From: Gemmatimonadota bacterium
Lineage (GTDB): Bacteria > Gemmatimonadota > Gemmatimonadetes > Gemmatimonadales > Gemmatimonadaceae
Assembly: GCA_016712265.1 (NCBI GenBank)
Contig: JADJRJ010000031.1
Span: 682,001-746,000 of the forward strand
Length of the DNA stretch: 64,000 bases
Direction of reading: 5' to 3'
The position numbers were made by a program, and so were the translations under genes. The notes under the pieces were generated by a model. That model saw only the letters and a list, made by a program, of their open reading frames with translations. It was not told the origin of the DNA and did not search any database. Within the stretch, counting starts at the first letter, position 1, and each line of letters begins with the position of its first letter. Of the stretch, positions 57,317-64,000 are shown piece by piece.

Positions 57317-59236
57317 TTAGTGGTGCTCCTCGAGCGGGGTGGTGAGCCACGCATAGAGGAACCCGACGAGCATGGAGGCGCCAAGGCCGATGCCGGCGAA
57401 CCCTGCGGACTTGTTGTGGGGCAGGATCAGCAGGCCGGTGAACATGATGACCAGGCCGAGGGCGGTCCACAGCGGCTTGATCGTGGAGGACGGCATCGGG
57501 ATGCCGAGCTGCTTCGCGGTGAAGGTCTCGGTCTCGATGTGCATGTCGACCACGTCGTGCTCACCGGTGTGTACGAGGCCGGCGTCCGTGTGGGGCACGT
57601 CCTTCGTCCGCTCGGGGTGGGTGAGGTCCCACAGCGGATACCGCGAGTGGACCACCGGGATCTTGGCGAAGTTGTACTCGGGCGGCGGCGACGGGATCGA
57701 CCATTCGAGGGTCGCGGCGTCCCACGCATTCCCCGGGGCCGGGGCCCCGCCCTTCTTGGAGGCGAAGAAGTTCCAGATGAAGATCAGCGTCGCCGGCATC
57801 AGCAGGAGGGCGCCGATCGTCGAGATCATGTTCAGGGTGTCCCAGCCTTGGTTCGCATCGTACGTGTAGATGCGGCGTGGCATGCCGAGCATGCCGCTGA
57901 AGTGCATCGGGAAGAACGTCAGGTTCATCGCGATGAAGTTCAGCCAGAAGTGCCAGGTGCCGGCCGTCTCGTTCATGTAGCGGCCGTACATCTTCGGGAA
58001 GTAGTGGTAGATCCCGGAGAAGATGCCCATGATCGCGCCACCGAAGAGCACGTAGTGGAAGTGCGCGACGATGTAGTAGGTGTCGGTCTGCTGCAGGTCG
58101 GACGGCGGCGACGAGTGGGTGATCCCGGAGATGCCGCCGATGGTGAACAGGGCGATGAGGCCGATGGCGAACTTCATCGCTGCCGTAAAGCGGATCGAGC
58201 CGCCCCACATCGTGAAGATCCAGTTGAAGATCTTCACGCCCGTGGGAATGGCGATGAGCATCGTGGTGAGCGAGAACACCGTGTCCCCGATCGGGCCCAT
58301 GCCGACGGCGAACATGTGGTGGGCCCACACGCCAAAGCCGAGGAAGCCGATCAGGATCCCGGAGTAGGCCATCACGCCATACCCGAAGAGTGGCTTCTTG
58401 GAGTTGGTCGGCAGGACCTCACTGACCAGGCCGAAGGCCGGGAGGATGAGGATGTAGACCTCGGGGTGACCGAAGACCCAGAACAGGTGCTGCCAGAGGA
58501 GCGGGTCGGCGCCGGCCGAGACCTGGTAGAAGTTGGTGCCGAAGAAGCGGTCGAACTGGAGGAAGACGAGCGCGATCGTGATCACCGGGAAGGCGAGGAT
58601 GATCAGGAACTGCGTCACGAACGACATCCAGGTGAACATCGGCATGCGCATCAGGTTCATCCCGGGCGCCCGCAGGTTGATCACCGTGGTCGCAAAGTTG
58701 AACGCCGCCGCCAGCGAGGAGATACCGAGGATCTGGATGCCGAGGACCCAGAAATCCATGTTGATCCCGGGCGAGTAGGTACGTCCCGAGAGTGGGGCGT
58801 AGGCAAACCAGCCACCGTTCGGCGCCATCCAGCCGAAGATCGGGATGGTGATGAACAACCCGCCGAACAGGTACACCCAGTAGCTGAACGCGTTAAGTCG
58901 CGGGAAGGCGACGTCACGGGCCCCCAGCTGCAGGGGGATGAGGTAATTGAAGAACGCGGCGGAGAGCGGCATGATGGCCAGGAAGACCATCGTGGTGCCG
59001 TGCATCGTGAAGAGCTGGTTGAACTGGTCGGCCGTTACGATGGTCTGGTTCGGCTTCATCAATTGCCAGCGCATCAGGACGGCCTCGAGGCCGCCAAAGA
59101 CGAAGAAGAAGAGGGAGGTGTGGAGGTAGAGCGTGCCGATCTTCTTGTGATCGGTCGTCGTCAACCACGCCATGATCCCTGCCTTCTCGCCGCTCGCATA
59201 CGACGTGTAGGTGGGAGATGCTGCGACGGTAGCCAT
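57317..59236 (-). CDS. ctaD: Cytochrome c oxidase subunit I (A1 type)
   Basis: 639 residues, about twelve helices plus a C-terminal extension. Haem a ligands His79 (TMHGTTM) and His394, haem a3 ligand His392 (AHFHYV), CuB ligands His257, His306 and His307, and the cross-linked Tyr261 in 'GHPEVY'. Glu259 in that motif ends the D-channel and defines the A1 class; the D-channel Asp and Asn are in 'GARDVAFPRLN', and the K-channel Lys335 in 'PTGVKIFNW'. It reduces O2 to water and pumps protons in the inner membrane. All key residues are intact. Confidence 0.97.
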   Translation of the reverse strand: MATVAASPTYTSYASGEKAGIMAWLTTTDHKKIGTLYLHTSLFFFVFGGLEAVLMRWQLMKPNQTIVTADQFNQLFTMHGTTMVFLAIMPLSAAFFNYLIPLQLGARDVAFPRLNAFSYWVYLFGGLFITIPIFGWMAPNGGWFAYAPLSGRTYSPGINMDFWVLGIQILGISSLAAAFNFATTVINLRAPGMNLMRMPMFTWMSFVTQFLIILAFPVITIALVFLQFDRFFGTNFYQVSAGADPLLWQHLFWVFGHPEVYILILPAFGLVSEVLPTNSKKPLFGYGVMAYSGILIGFLGFGVWAHHMFAVGMGPIGDTVFSLTTMLIAIPTGVKIFNWIFTMWGGSIRFTAAMKFAIGLIALFTIGGISGITHSSPPSDLQQTDTYYIVAHFHYVLFGGAIMGIFSGIYHYFPKMYGRYMNETAGTWHFWLNFIAMNLTFFPMHFSGMLGMPRRIYTYDANQGWDTLNMISTIGALLLMPATLIFIWNFFASKKGGAPAPGNAWDAATLEWSIPSPPPEYNFAKIPVVHSRYPLWDLTHPERTKDVPHTDAGLVHTGEHDVVDMHIETETFTAKQLGIPMPSSTIKPLWTALGLVIMFTGLLILPHNKSAGFAGIGLGASMLVGFLYAWLTTPLEEHH

Positions 59237-59308
59237 GGGGATGTGGATTCGGTGTCGGAGGTCGGTCGTGCCGGGGTGCGTGGGGCGGCGCCCCGGCCCA
59301 TCAGCCGT

Positions 59309-60568
59309 CTACTTCAGCGTTCGCAGGTAGGCCACGATGTCGGCGATCTGTTCGTCCGTCAGGCCGCCGGTCGAGACCGGCCGCTTGAGGATGGGATCCA
59401 TCTCGCCCTTGCCGACCACCTGCATCTTGGCGCCGGGCTTCATGGCCACCGCGTTCTTGATCCAGTAGGCCATATGCTTCGCATCGTTGGGAAACAGTCC
59501 CCCGGCGATGGTATGCCGCGAGGCGACGTGGGTCAGGTCGGGCCCGATCGGGCTCTGCGAGGCCGGGTTGCCGCGGATCTTGTGGCAGCCGATGCACAGC
59601 GACCGCGAGTAGGTCTGGAAGCCGCGGGTCGCATCGCCGTTGGCCAGCGCCGCCTCGTTGAACGTGAGCGACGCAGGAATCGGTGTGCGCGGCACGATGT
59701 GGGCACCCAACTGGTCGACGGGGAACTCGTATCCGCTGCTCGGTGCGGCGGCGGGCGCTGGAGGCGGTGCTGGGGCCCTGTTGGCGGCCGGGACCGCCGT
59801 TGCCGGTGCGACGGCGGGCGGCGCGGGCGGCGGGAACACCGCGTTCGCCGCCTGGTGCGTCGCCCAGCTCTCGAAGTTCGCCGCATTCACCGTGTAGGCC
59901 CGGAACCGCATGTTCGCATGCGAGTCCCCGCAATACTCGTTGCAGCTCCCGATGAAGGCTTGCTCACCCGTGGAATCCGGGGTGAACCAGATCCGATTCG
60001 TGTGGTTGTTGATCAAGTCGCGCTTCCCGCCAAGCGCCGGGATCCAGAACGAGTGGATCACGTCGACGGTCTGCAGCTCGAACTCGACGGCGCGCCCGGT
60101 CTGCAGGTACACCTCGTTGGCGGTGGAGACGTTGTACTGCGGATACTTGAACTCCCACCACCACTGGTGGCCGATCACCTGGATCTTGAGCGCGTCCGCC
60201 GGAGCGGCGCCCTGATACTTCCAGATGTAGCGCACGGTCGGCACGGCAATGATCGCCAGGACGAACAGCGGGAGGACCGTCCAGGTGATTTCCATGACGG
60301 TGTTCCCGTGCACGTGCTTCGGATCGGGGGAGTTGGGTCGCCGCCGATACCGCACGATCGCGTAGAGCAGGATCGCCTCGACGATGACGAAGACGATCGT
60401 GCCCCACCACATCATCGTGTTCCACAGCGACGTGACGTCGCGGTTGAACTCCGTCGTGGGGAGAAAGGTGGAGTTGGGGTAGTTGCCGCCGCATGCCGCG
60501 ATGGCGAGCAACAGGAGCGCCGGCCATGCGGCGCGCACGAGCTGACGCGGGCCAGAATTCCGTGTCAT
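59309..60568 (-). CDS. ctaC: Cytochrome c oxidase subunit II fused to cytochrome c (caa3 type), lipoprotein
   Basis: 419 residues. Lipobox 'LLLLAIAAC' (Cys26), two membrane helices (about 52-75 and 91-112), a cupredoxin CuA domain with His172, Cys209, Glu211, Cys213, His217 and Met220 (SCNEYCGDSHANM), a Pro/Ala linker (about 246-276), and a C-terminal class I cytochrome c with CxxCH at 325-329 (SLCIGCHK) and a candidate Met ligand in 'MKPGAKM'. The fused haem lets the enzyme take electrons directly, as in Thermus/Bacillus caa3 oxidases. First gene of the operon, 72 bp before ctaD. A GTG precedes the ATG. Confidence 0.96.
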   Translation of the reverse strand: MTRNSGPRQLVRAAWPALLLLAIAACGGNYPNSTFLPTTEFNRDVTSLWNTMMWWGTIVFVIVEAILLYAIVRYRRRPNSPDPKHVHGNTVMEITWTVLPLFVLAIIAVPTVRYIWKYQGAAPADALKIQVIGHQWWWEFKYPQYNVSTANEVYLQTGRAVEFELQTVDVIHSFWIPALGGKRDLINNHTNRIWFTPDSTGEQAFIGSCNEYCGDSHANMRFRAYTVNAANFESWATHQAANAVFPPPAPPAVAPATAVPAANRAPAPPPAPAAAPSSGYEFPVDQLGAHIVPRTPIPASLTFNEAALANGDATRGFQTYSRSLCIGCHKIRGNPASQSPIGPDLTHVASRHTIAGGLFPNDAKHMAYWIKNAVAMKPGAKMQVVGKGEMDPILKRPVSTGGLTDEQIADIVAYLRTLK

Positions 60569-60823
60569 CACTCTGTCCAGAGGGGTGGTGTCGAAATGCG
60601 CCGCGCGAGGGTCGCAACGGGCAGGCTAAAGCCGCCGCAAGCTACCGGCCGGGGAGCATGCCGGCAAGCAGTCAGGGAGTTCCGGACCCGTTGCGATTCA
60701 AGGACTTAGGTCCGAACGAGGTCGCAGGCGGCAGACGACAGACGGCTGAAGGCAGACGACCGATCCGCGCACGGTCGCGGGGCGCAGTCTCGTCGCCGGA
60801 CGCAAGCCGTGGTTCAGCCTCTC
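60569..60823. promoter_or_regulatory. 255-bp region upstream of ctaC with a decayed heptamer array
   Basis: Promoter region of the ctaCDEF operon, also the downstream end of the 127-residue gene (both minus strand). It contains the degenerate array annotated separately. I cannot assign -35/-10 boxes with confidence. Confidence 0.4.
60730..60757. repeat. Degenerate heptamer array (GGCAGAC-type), 4 units
   Basis: Units GGCAGAC, GACAGAC, GGCTGAA and GGCAGAC, with lead-in GGCGGCAGAC. Two are exact and two mutated, so it looks like an older version of the arrays at 37336 and 55529. Confidence 0.75.
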
Positions 60824-61207
60824 TCAGCCCTTGGGTGCGGCCTTCTCCTCTCCCCCGGAGGTGTGCAACTCCTTCGTCTTGTTCACGGCGATCTCCAGCG
60901 CCGTCCGGATCTGGCCCACGAACTCACGCAGCGAGCGCAGGCGCGTCTGGTCGCTCCCGCCTCGTGACAACACCAGGATCAGCGCAGACACCAGGTCCGA
61001 AATCATCCCGAACTGCCCCTTGAGCAGCCCGACCAGCGGCGTCGCCGTCCGCTGGATCTGCTGGCGCATCTGCGAGGTGTTCTTCTGGCCCCGCACCTCG
61101 ATCGCCATCCGCTCCACGATCGCATGAATACGCGTTAACTGGAGCTGCGCCTGATCCAGCGTCGCCATCTTCGCGATGCCGGCGCCGTCCATCTTGGGGC
61201 CGCTCAT
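60824..61207 (-). CDS. Small conserved-looking helical protein of unknown function
   Basis: 127 residues, predicted all-helical: 'LDQAQLQLTRIHAIVERMAIEVRGQKNTSQMRQQIQRTATPLVGLLKGQFGMISDLVSALILVLSRGGSDQTRLRSLREFVGQIRTALEIAVNKTKEL'. No signal peptide, no clear membrane segment (the ISDLVSALILVLS stretch is short) and no known motif. Its ATG overlaps the aspartase stop (ATGA), so it is translationally coupled to that gene. Coding status is supported by the overlap and regular helix pattern, not by a recognised family. Confidence 0.75.
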   Translation of the reverse strand: MSGPKMDGAGIAKMATLDQAQLQLTRIHAIVERMAIEVRGQKNTSQMRQQIQRTATPLVGLLKGQFGMISDLVSALILVLSRGGSDQTRLRSLREFVGQIRTALEIAVNKTKELHTSGGEEKAAPKG

Positions 61208-63069
61208 CCCGTGCCCCCGCCAATCATCGCGCTAGGATTCAGGATCTCATCGAGGCGCTCCCGCGTCAGCAGCCCGCGCGACATCACGATGTCGTAGACG
61301 CCGCGACCCGTCGCCGCCGCCTCCTTTGCGACGTCGGTGCACGTCTTGTACCCAAGCACAGGGACCAGGGCGGTCACGATCCCGATGGACTCCTCAACAA
61401 ACCGCTTCAGGCGATCGGGATTCGCCGTGATGCCCTCGACGCATCGCGACTTCAGCACTGTGCAGGCGTTACGCAGTGACGCAATTCCGCGCAGCAGGTG
61501 ATAGGCGATCACTGGCTCGAACGCATTCAATTGAAACTGACCCGCCTCCGCCGCCATCGTTACCGTCACGTCCCCGCCGATGATCTCGAAGCACACCTGG
61601 TTCACCACTTCGGGAATGACCGGGTTCACCTTCCCCGGCATGATCGAGGAGCCGGGCTGCATGGCCGGCAGGTTGATCTCGCCAAACCCGGCCCGGGGCC
61701 CCGAAGAGAGCAGGCGGAGGTCGTTGCAGATCTTGGAGAGCTTGGTCGCGCAGCGCTTGAGCACACCACTCAACTGGACGAACGCCCCGGTGTCCGAGGT
61801 GGCCTCCACCAGGTCCGGTGCGGTCACCAGCGCGAGCCCGGTCACCTGGCTCAGGTGGCGACGGACCGACTCAGCGTAGCCCGCCGGGGCGGTAATCCCC
61901 GTCCCGATGGCGGTCGCGCCCATGTTGATCTCGCGGATCAGCGACAGCGACTCGCCCAGGCGCTCCACATCCTCGAGGATCGTGTGGCCAAACGCCGAGA
62001 ACTCCTGGCCGAGGGTCATGGGTACCGCGTCCTGGAGCTGCGTGCGACCCATCTTGAGCAGGGGGGAGAACTCACGCCCCTTGGCCAGGAACGCCTCGGC
62101 CAACTCGCGCATTGCCACGCGCAGGGTCTCGATCTCCCCGTGCAGCGACAATCGAACAGCGGTCGGATACACGTCGTTGGTCGACTGGCTCAGGTTGACA
62201 TGTTCGTTCGGGTGGAGGCGATCGTACTGCCCACGGCGTTCCCCCAGCAGCTCCAGCGCGCGGTTCGCGATGACCTCGTTGGCGTTCATGTTCGTGGAGG
62301 TCCCCGCGCCGCCCTGGATCACGTCCACGAGGAAATGCTCGTGATGTCGGCCGGCGCGGATCTCTTGCGCGGCCGTGGTGATGGCGTCGCATCGCTCCTG
62401 ATCCAGCAGCCCGAGTTCCTGGTTGGCCAGCGCGGCAGCCTCCTTCACGGCGGCGAGTGCCTCGATCAGGGCGGGGAGCTCGCGGATCGGGGTGCCGGTG
62501 ATCGGGAAGTTCTCGAGGGCGCGCAGGGTCTGGACGCCATACAGGGCGTCGTTCGGGACGGTGCGGACGCCGAGGAGGTCCTTTTCCTCGCGGACGGCCG
62601 CGCCACTGAAGCCCATGAGGCGTCCACGGCCGGCGAGGGTGGCGTCGGTCGCCGCCAGTCGCCGCGAAATCGCCCGGGCGGCACGCCCGACCAGCGCCGC
62701 GTAAAGCTGCGGAAAGTCCTTCAGGATGTCGGCGACCCGGTCCTTGCTGAGGACGAGGGCTTGCGTGTCCTGCAGGGCGAGGGCCGTGGTGCCATGCGGC
62801 GTCTCGTCCAAGAGGATCCCCTCGCCGACGGCCTCGCCGGCCCCAAGGGTGACCAGCCGGATCGGGCGGTCGCCCGCGCTCTTCTCGATGGCGATAGCGC
62901 CCGAGACGATGAGGGCCATGAGGACCCTGGGTTGGCCCTGGGCGAACAATTCGTGGTTGGTCTCGAAGGTGCGAGGCTCCACGTGCTTGGCGAGCTGGTG
63001 GATCGCCGTGTCAGTGAGTCCGGAGAGGAAGTCGAGGGCCCGGAGTTGTTCGCGAATCAATTGTGGCAC
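61204..63069 (-). CDS. aspA: Aspartate ammonia-lyase with N-terminal cyclic-nucleotide-binding domain
   Basis: 621 residues, about 150 longer than ordinary AspA. Residues 1-140 form a CAP/CNB-type beta-roll (FLSGLTDTAIHQLAKHVEPRTFETNHELFAQGQPRVLMALIVSGAIAIEKS...LGAGEAVGEGILLDETPHGTTALALQDTQALVLSKDRV). Residues 160-610 are an aspartase/fumarase superfamily enzyme: 'TSTNMNANEV', 'HPNEHVNLSQSTND', 'AIGTGI', 'EATSDTGAFVQLSGVLKR' (aspartase-type rather than fumarase) and the signature GSSIMPGKVNP (473-483). It deaminates aspartate to fumarate and ammonia. The phosphate cassette of the CNB part lacks the usual Arg, so cAMP binding is doubtful. Confidence 0.9.
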   Translation of the reverse strand: MPQLIREQLRALDFLSGLTDTAIHQLAKHVEPRTFETNHELFAQGQPRVLMALIVSGAIAIEKSAGDRPIRLVTLGAGEAVGEGILLDETPHGTTALALQDTQALVLSKDRVADILKDFPQLYAALVGRAARAISRRLAATDATLAGRGRLMGFSGAAVREEKDLLGVRTVPNDALYGVQTLRALENFPITGTPIRELPALIEALAAVKEAAALANQELGLLDQERCDAITTAAQEIRAGRHHEHFLVDVIQGGAGTSTNMNANEVIANRALELLGERRGQYDRLHPNEHVNLSQSTNDVYPTAVRLSLHGEIETLRVAMRELAEAFLAKGREFSPLLKMGRTQLQDAVPMTLGQEFSAFGHTILEDVERLGESLSLIREINMGATAIGTGITAPAGYAESVRRHLSQVTGLALVTAPDLVEATSDTGAFVQLSGVLKRCATKLSKICNDLRLLSSGPRAGFGEINLPAMQPGSSIMPGKVNPVIPEVVNQVCFEIIGGDVTVTMAAEAGQFQLNAFEPVIAYHLLRGIASLRNACTVLKSRCVEGITANPDRLKRFVEESIGIVTALVPVLGYKTCTDVAKEAAATGRGVYDIVMSRGLLTRERLDEILNPSAMIGGGTG

Positions 63070-63278
63070 GGAGTCCGCGGGGCGGAGGGTTCGCAGGGAA
63101 GTCTAGCACGTCCTCAACAGACGACAGGGCCGGCGGGGTCGATACGTCTCGGTCGGTCCGGTCCGGTTCGCACGGATGGCCGGCCGTCTGGTGGCCCGGC
63201 TGGGCGCGCTCGGGGTGTTCGGCCGCCGGGGGTGACGCGGTCGGCCCTCGAGGGCCGACGCGGACGACACGCGTGGAT

Positions 63279-63307
63279 TTGACACAGACGAGCTGACCCC
63301 ATATACC
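63279..63307 (+). promoter_or_regulatory. Sigma70-type promoter of the second padR operon
   Basis: TTGACA (63279-63284), 17 bp spacer, TATACC (63302-63307). This is the best consensus promoter I see in the window. The -10 box overlaps the left arm of the inverted repeat at 63305. Confidence 0.75.
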
Positions 63308-63334
63308 TAGACCGTCAGGCATAGGAGTCTAGGT
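63305..63334. promoter_or_regulatory. PadR-type operator: 8-bp inverted repeat from -10 to start codon
   Basis: Left arm ACCTAGAC (63305-63312) and right arm GTCTAGGT (63327-63334) are perfectly complementary across a 14 bp spacer, and the right arm ends at the ATG. A regulator bound here would block both promoter and ribosome site, consistent with autorepression by the PadR protein. The TAGAC/GTCTA core also occurs before the other padR gene (28053-28067). Confidence 0.7.
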
Positions 63335-63664
63335 ATGGCACGCAACGACATCCTGCAGGGCACGCTCGACCTCCTGGTCCTCAAGACCCTGGCGCGTCGC
63401 GGGCCGCTGCACGGCTACGGGATCACGGCGCACATCCAGCGCGTCTCCGACGAGCAGCTGCGCGTGGAGGAGGGGTCGCTCTACCCGGCGCTGCATCGCA
63501 TGGAGCAATCCGGGCTGGTGCGCGCGACGTGGGGACTGACCGAGAAGAACCGGCAGGCGCGCTTCTACACCATCACGGCGGCCGGCAAGAAGCAGTTGGG
63601 GGAGGCAGAGGAGAGCTGGGCCCGGCTGCGCGATGGCGTGCAGCGTGTGTTGCGGTACGCCTGA
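63335..63664 (+). CDS. PadR-family transcriptional regulator (second copy)
   Basis: 109 residues: 'NDILQGTLDLLVLKTLARRGPLHGYGITAHIQRVSDEQLRVEEGSLYPALHRMEQSGLVRATWGLTEKNRQARFYTITAAGKKQLGE' contains the winged helix and wing; a C-terminal helix follows (ESWARLRDGVQRVLRY). It is close in sequence to the PadR at 27703-28038. It precedes the ADOP permease by 20 bp. Confidence 0.93.
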   Translation: MARNDILQGTLDLLVLKTLARRGPLHGYGITAHIQRVSDEQLRVEEGSLYPALHRMEQSGLVRATWGLTEKNRQARFYTITAAGKKQLGEAEESWARLRDGVQRVLRYA

Positions 63665-63684
63665 CCATCACGCGAGAGGCTGAC

Positions 63685-64000
63685 ATGTGGTTGCGTCGAC
63701 TGCTGAATGTGCTGCGCCCGGGGCGCGTCGAGGACGAGATCCGTCGCGAACTCGACTTCCATCTCGCGGAGCGCGAGGACGACCTCGTGGCGGCGGGCGT
63801 GCCACGCGACCGGGCGCGGCATGAGGCGCGACGCCGCTTCGGGCACGTCACCACGGTGCGCGAGGCCACCCGGGACGCGGATCTCGCCCCGCGCGCGGAG
63901 TCGTGGCTCGCCGATGTGCGGTATGCGACGCGCGCGTTGCGCAGCGCCCCGGCCTTCACCCTGGTGGCCGTGGCCTCACTCGCGCTCGGCATTGGGGCGA
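63685..64000 (+). CDS. ADOP/MacB-type ABC permease, N-terminal part (3' truncated by window)
   Basis: The 105 residues visible start MWLRRLLNVLRPGRVEDEIRRELDFHLAEREDDLVAAG, then 'RRRFGHVTTVREATRDADLAPRAESWLADVRYATRALRSAPAFTLVAVASLALGIGA', the N-terminal cytoplasmic segment and first membrane helix of the duplicated orphan permease family. GAGAGG lies 6 bp upstream. It repeats the PadR-permease arrangement of 25004-28038. The gene runs past the window edge, so its completeness is unknown. Confidence 0.92.
   Translation, partial: MWLRRLLNVLRPGRVEDEIRRELDFHLAEREDDLVAAGVPRDRARHEARRRFGHVTTVREATRDADLAPRAESWLADVRYATRALRSAPAFTLVAVASLALGIGA

Larger units (their letters stand above)
63070..63334. promoter_or_regulatory. 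Divergent promoter region, aspartase / PadR
   Basis: A 265 bp gap. The PadR side has a defined promoter and operator (next entries). The rest is GC-rich with short palindromes (GGCCCTCGAGGGCC at about 63243-63256) but no coding frame that I can support. Confidence 0.45.

Noticed and set aside
57191..60709. 1172-codon open frame on the plus strand opposite the cytochrome oxidase genes
   Set aside because: It lies antisense to ctaC, ctaD and ctaE, which have all catalytic motifs; its translation is Arg/His/Glu/Gly-rich without domains, as expected from GC-rich third positions on the opposite strand.
61498..63282. 594-codon open frame antisense to the aspartase
   Set aside because: Composition-driven shadow of the aspartase gene; no motif and no RBS.
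1..64000. Mobile element, prophage, tRNA or rRNA genes
   Set aside because: I looked for transposase/integrase motifs, phage modules, tRNA-like cloverleafs and rRNA words and found none that I could support.

Overview
This 64 kb window is a GC-rich (clearly above 60 %) bacterial chromosome segment. It combines two SusC/SusD pairs, a classical TonB receptor, two BNR/VPS10-type beta-propeller exoproteins, two PadR + ADOP-type permease pairs, an A1-type cytochrome c oxidase with a lipoprotein subunit II fused to cytochrome c, an ECF42-type sigma factor with a YciI/DGPF partner, and Tat- and lipobox-bearing exported proteins. That mix points to an aerobic, diderm, heterotrophic Gemmatimonadota-like organism. 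The taxon is an inference from family content; there is no rRNA in the window. I see no tRNA, rRNA, CRISPR array, transposase, integrase or phage module, so this looks like ordinary chromosome.

Layout. 1-620: end of a sensor kinase. 659-4503: TonB receptor and DUF4153-type membrane protein, divergent around a near-perfect 21 bp palindrome. 4584-6167: GT39-like glycosyltransferase. 6240-9520 (minus): LVIVD lipoprotein, DUF305 lipoprotein, ferritin. 9698-11972 (plus): Tat-exported PhoX-like protein and nitrilase-family hydrolase. 12022-15069 (minus): first BNR exoprotein. 15293-16149: VOC protein with MarR regulator. 16146-17979: beta-barrel protein, then ECF sigma with zinc-type anti-sigma factor. 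17976-23726 (minus): second BNR exoprotein with TPR-CHAT protease. 23825-25015: cytochrome P450. 25004-28038 (minus): PadR with ADOP permease. 28401-30086: YciI with ECF42 sigma. 30201-34688 (minus): SusC/SusD pair 1. 34903-37333: PLP-dependent threonine/serine ammonia-lyase with REC-GAF-GGDEF protein. 37403-40355: M1 peptidase and saccharopine-dehydrogenase-like enzyme. 40463-44922 (minus): subtilase lipoprotein, PBP4, NagX-like acyltransferase. 45096-49477 (plus): SusC/SusD pair 2. 49719-52617 (minus): DoxX protein and hybrid histidine kinase. 52842-53999: unrecognised Cys/Ser-rich protein. 54094-56069 (minus): DEAD-box helicase and exported RidA. 56232-60568 (minus): ctaCDEF. 60824-63069 (minus): small unknown protein and an aspartase with an N-terminal cyclic-nucleotide-binding domain. 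63335-64000: PadR with the start of a second ADOP permease.

Together the genes describe scavenging and respiration: polymer and peptide import (SusCD, TonB receptor, M1 and S8 peptidases), amino-acid deamination (threonine lyase, aspartase), terminal oxidation, iron storage, and several signalling layers (ECF, PadR, MarR, two-component, c-di-GMP). The most unusual features are: short tandem heptamer arrays (GGCAGAC/CCAGACG) confined to five intergenic sites; a DEAD-box helicase whose only plausible start is CTG next to one such array; the cyclic-nucleotide-domain/aspartase fusion; the palindromic operator at 2851-2871; the sigma/anti-sigma/CHAT/BNR neighbourhood; and the orphan Cys-rich protein at 52842-53999.
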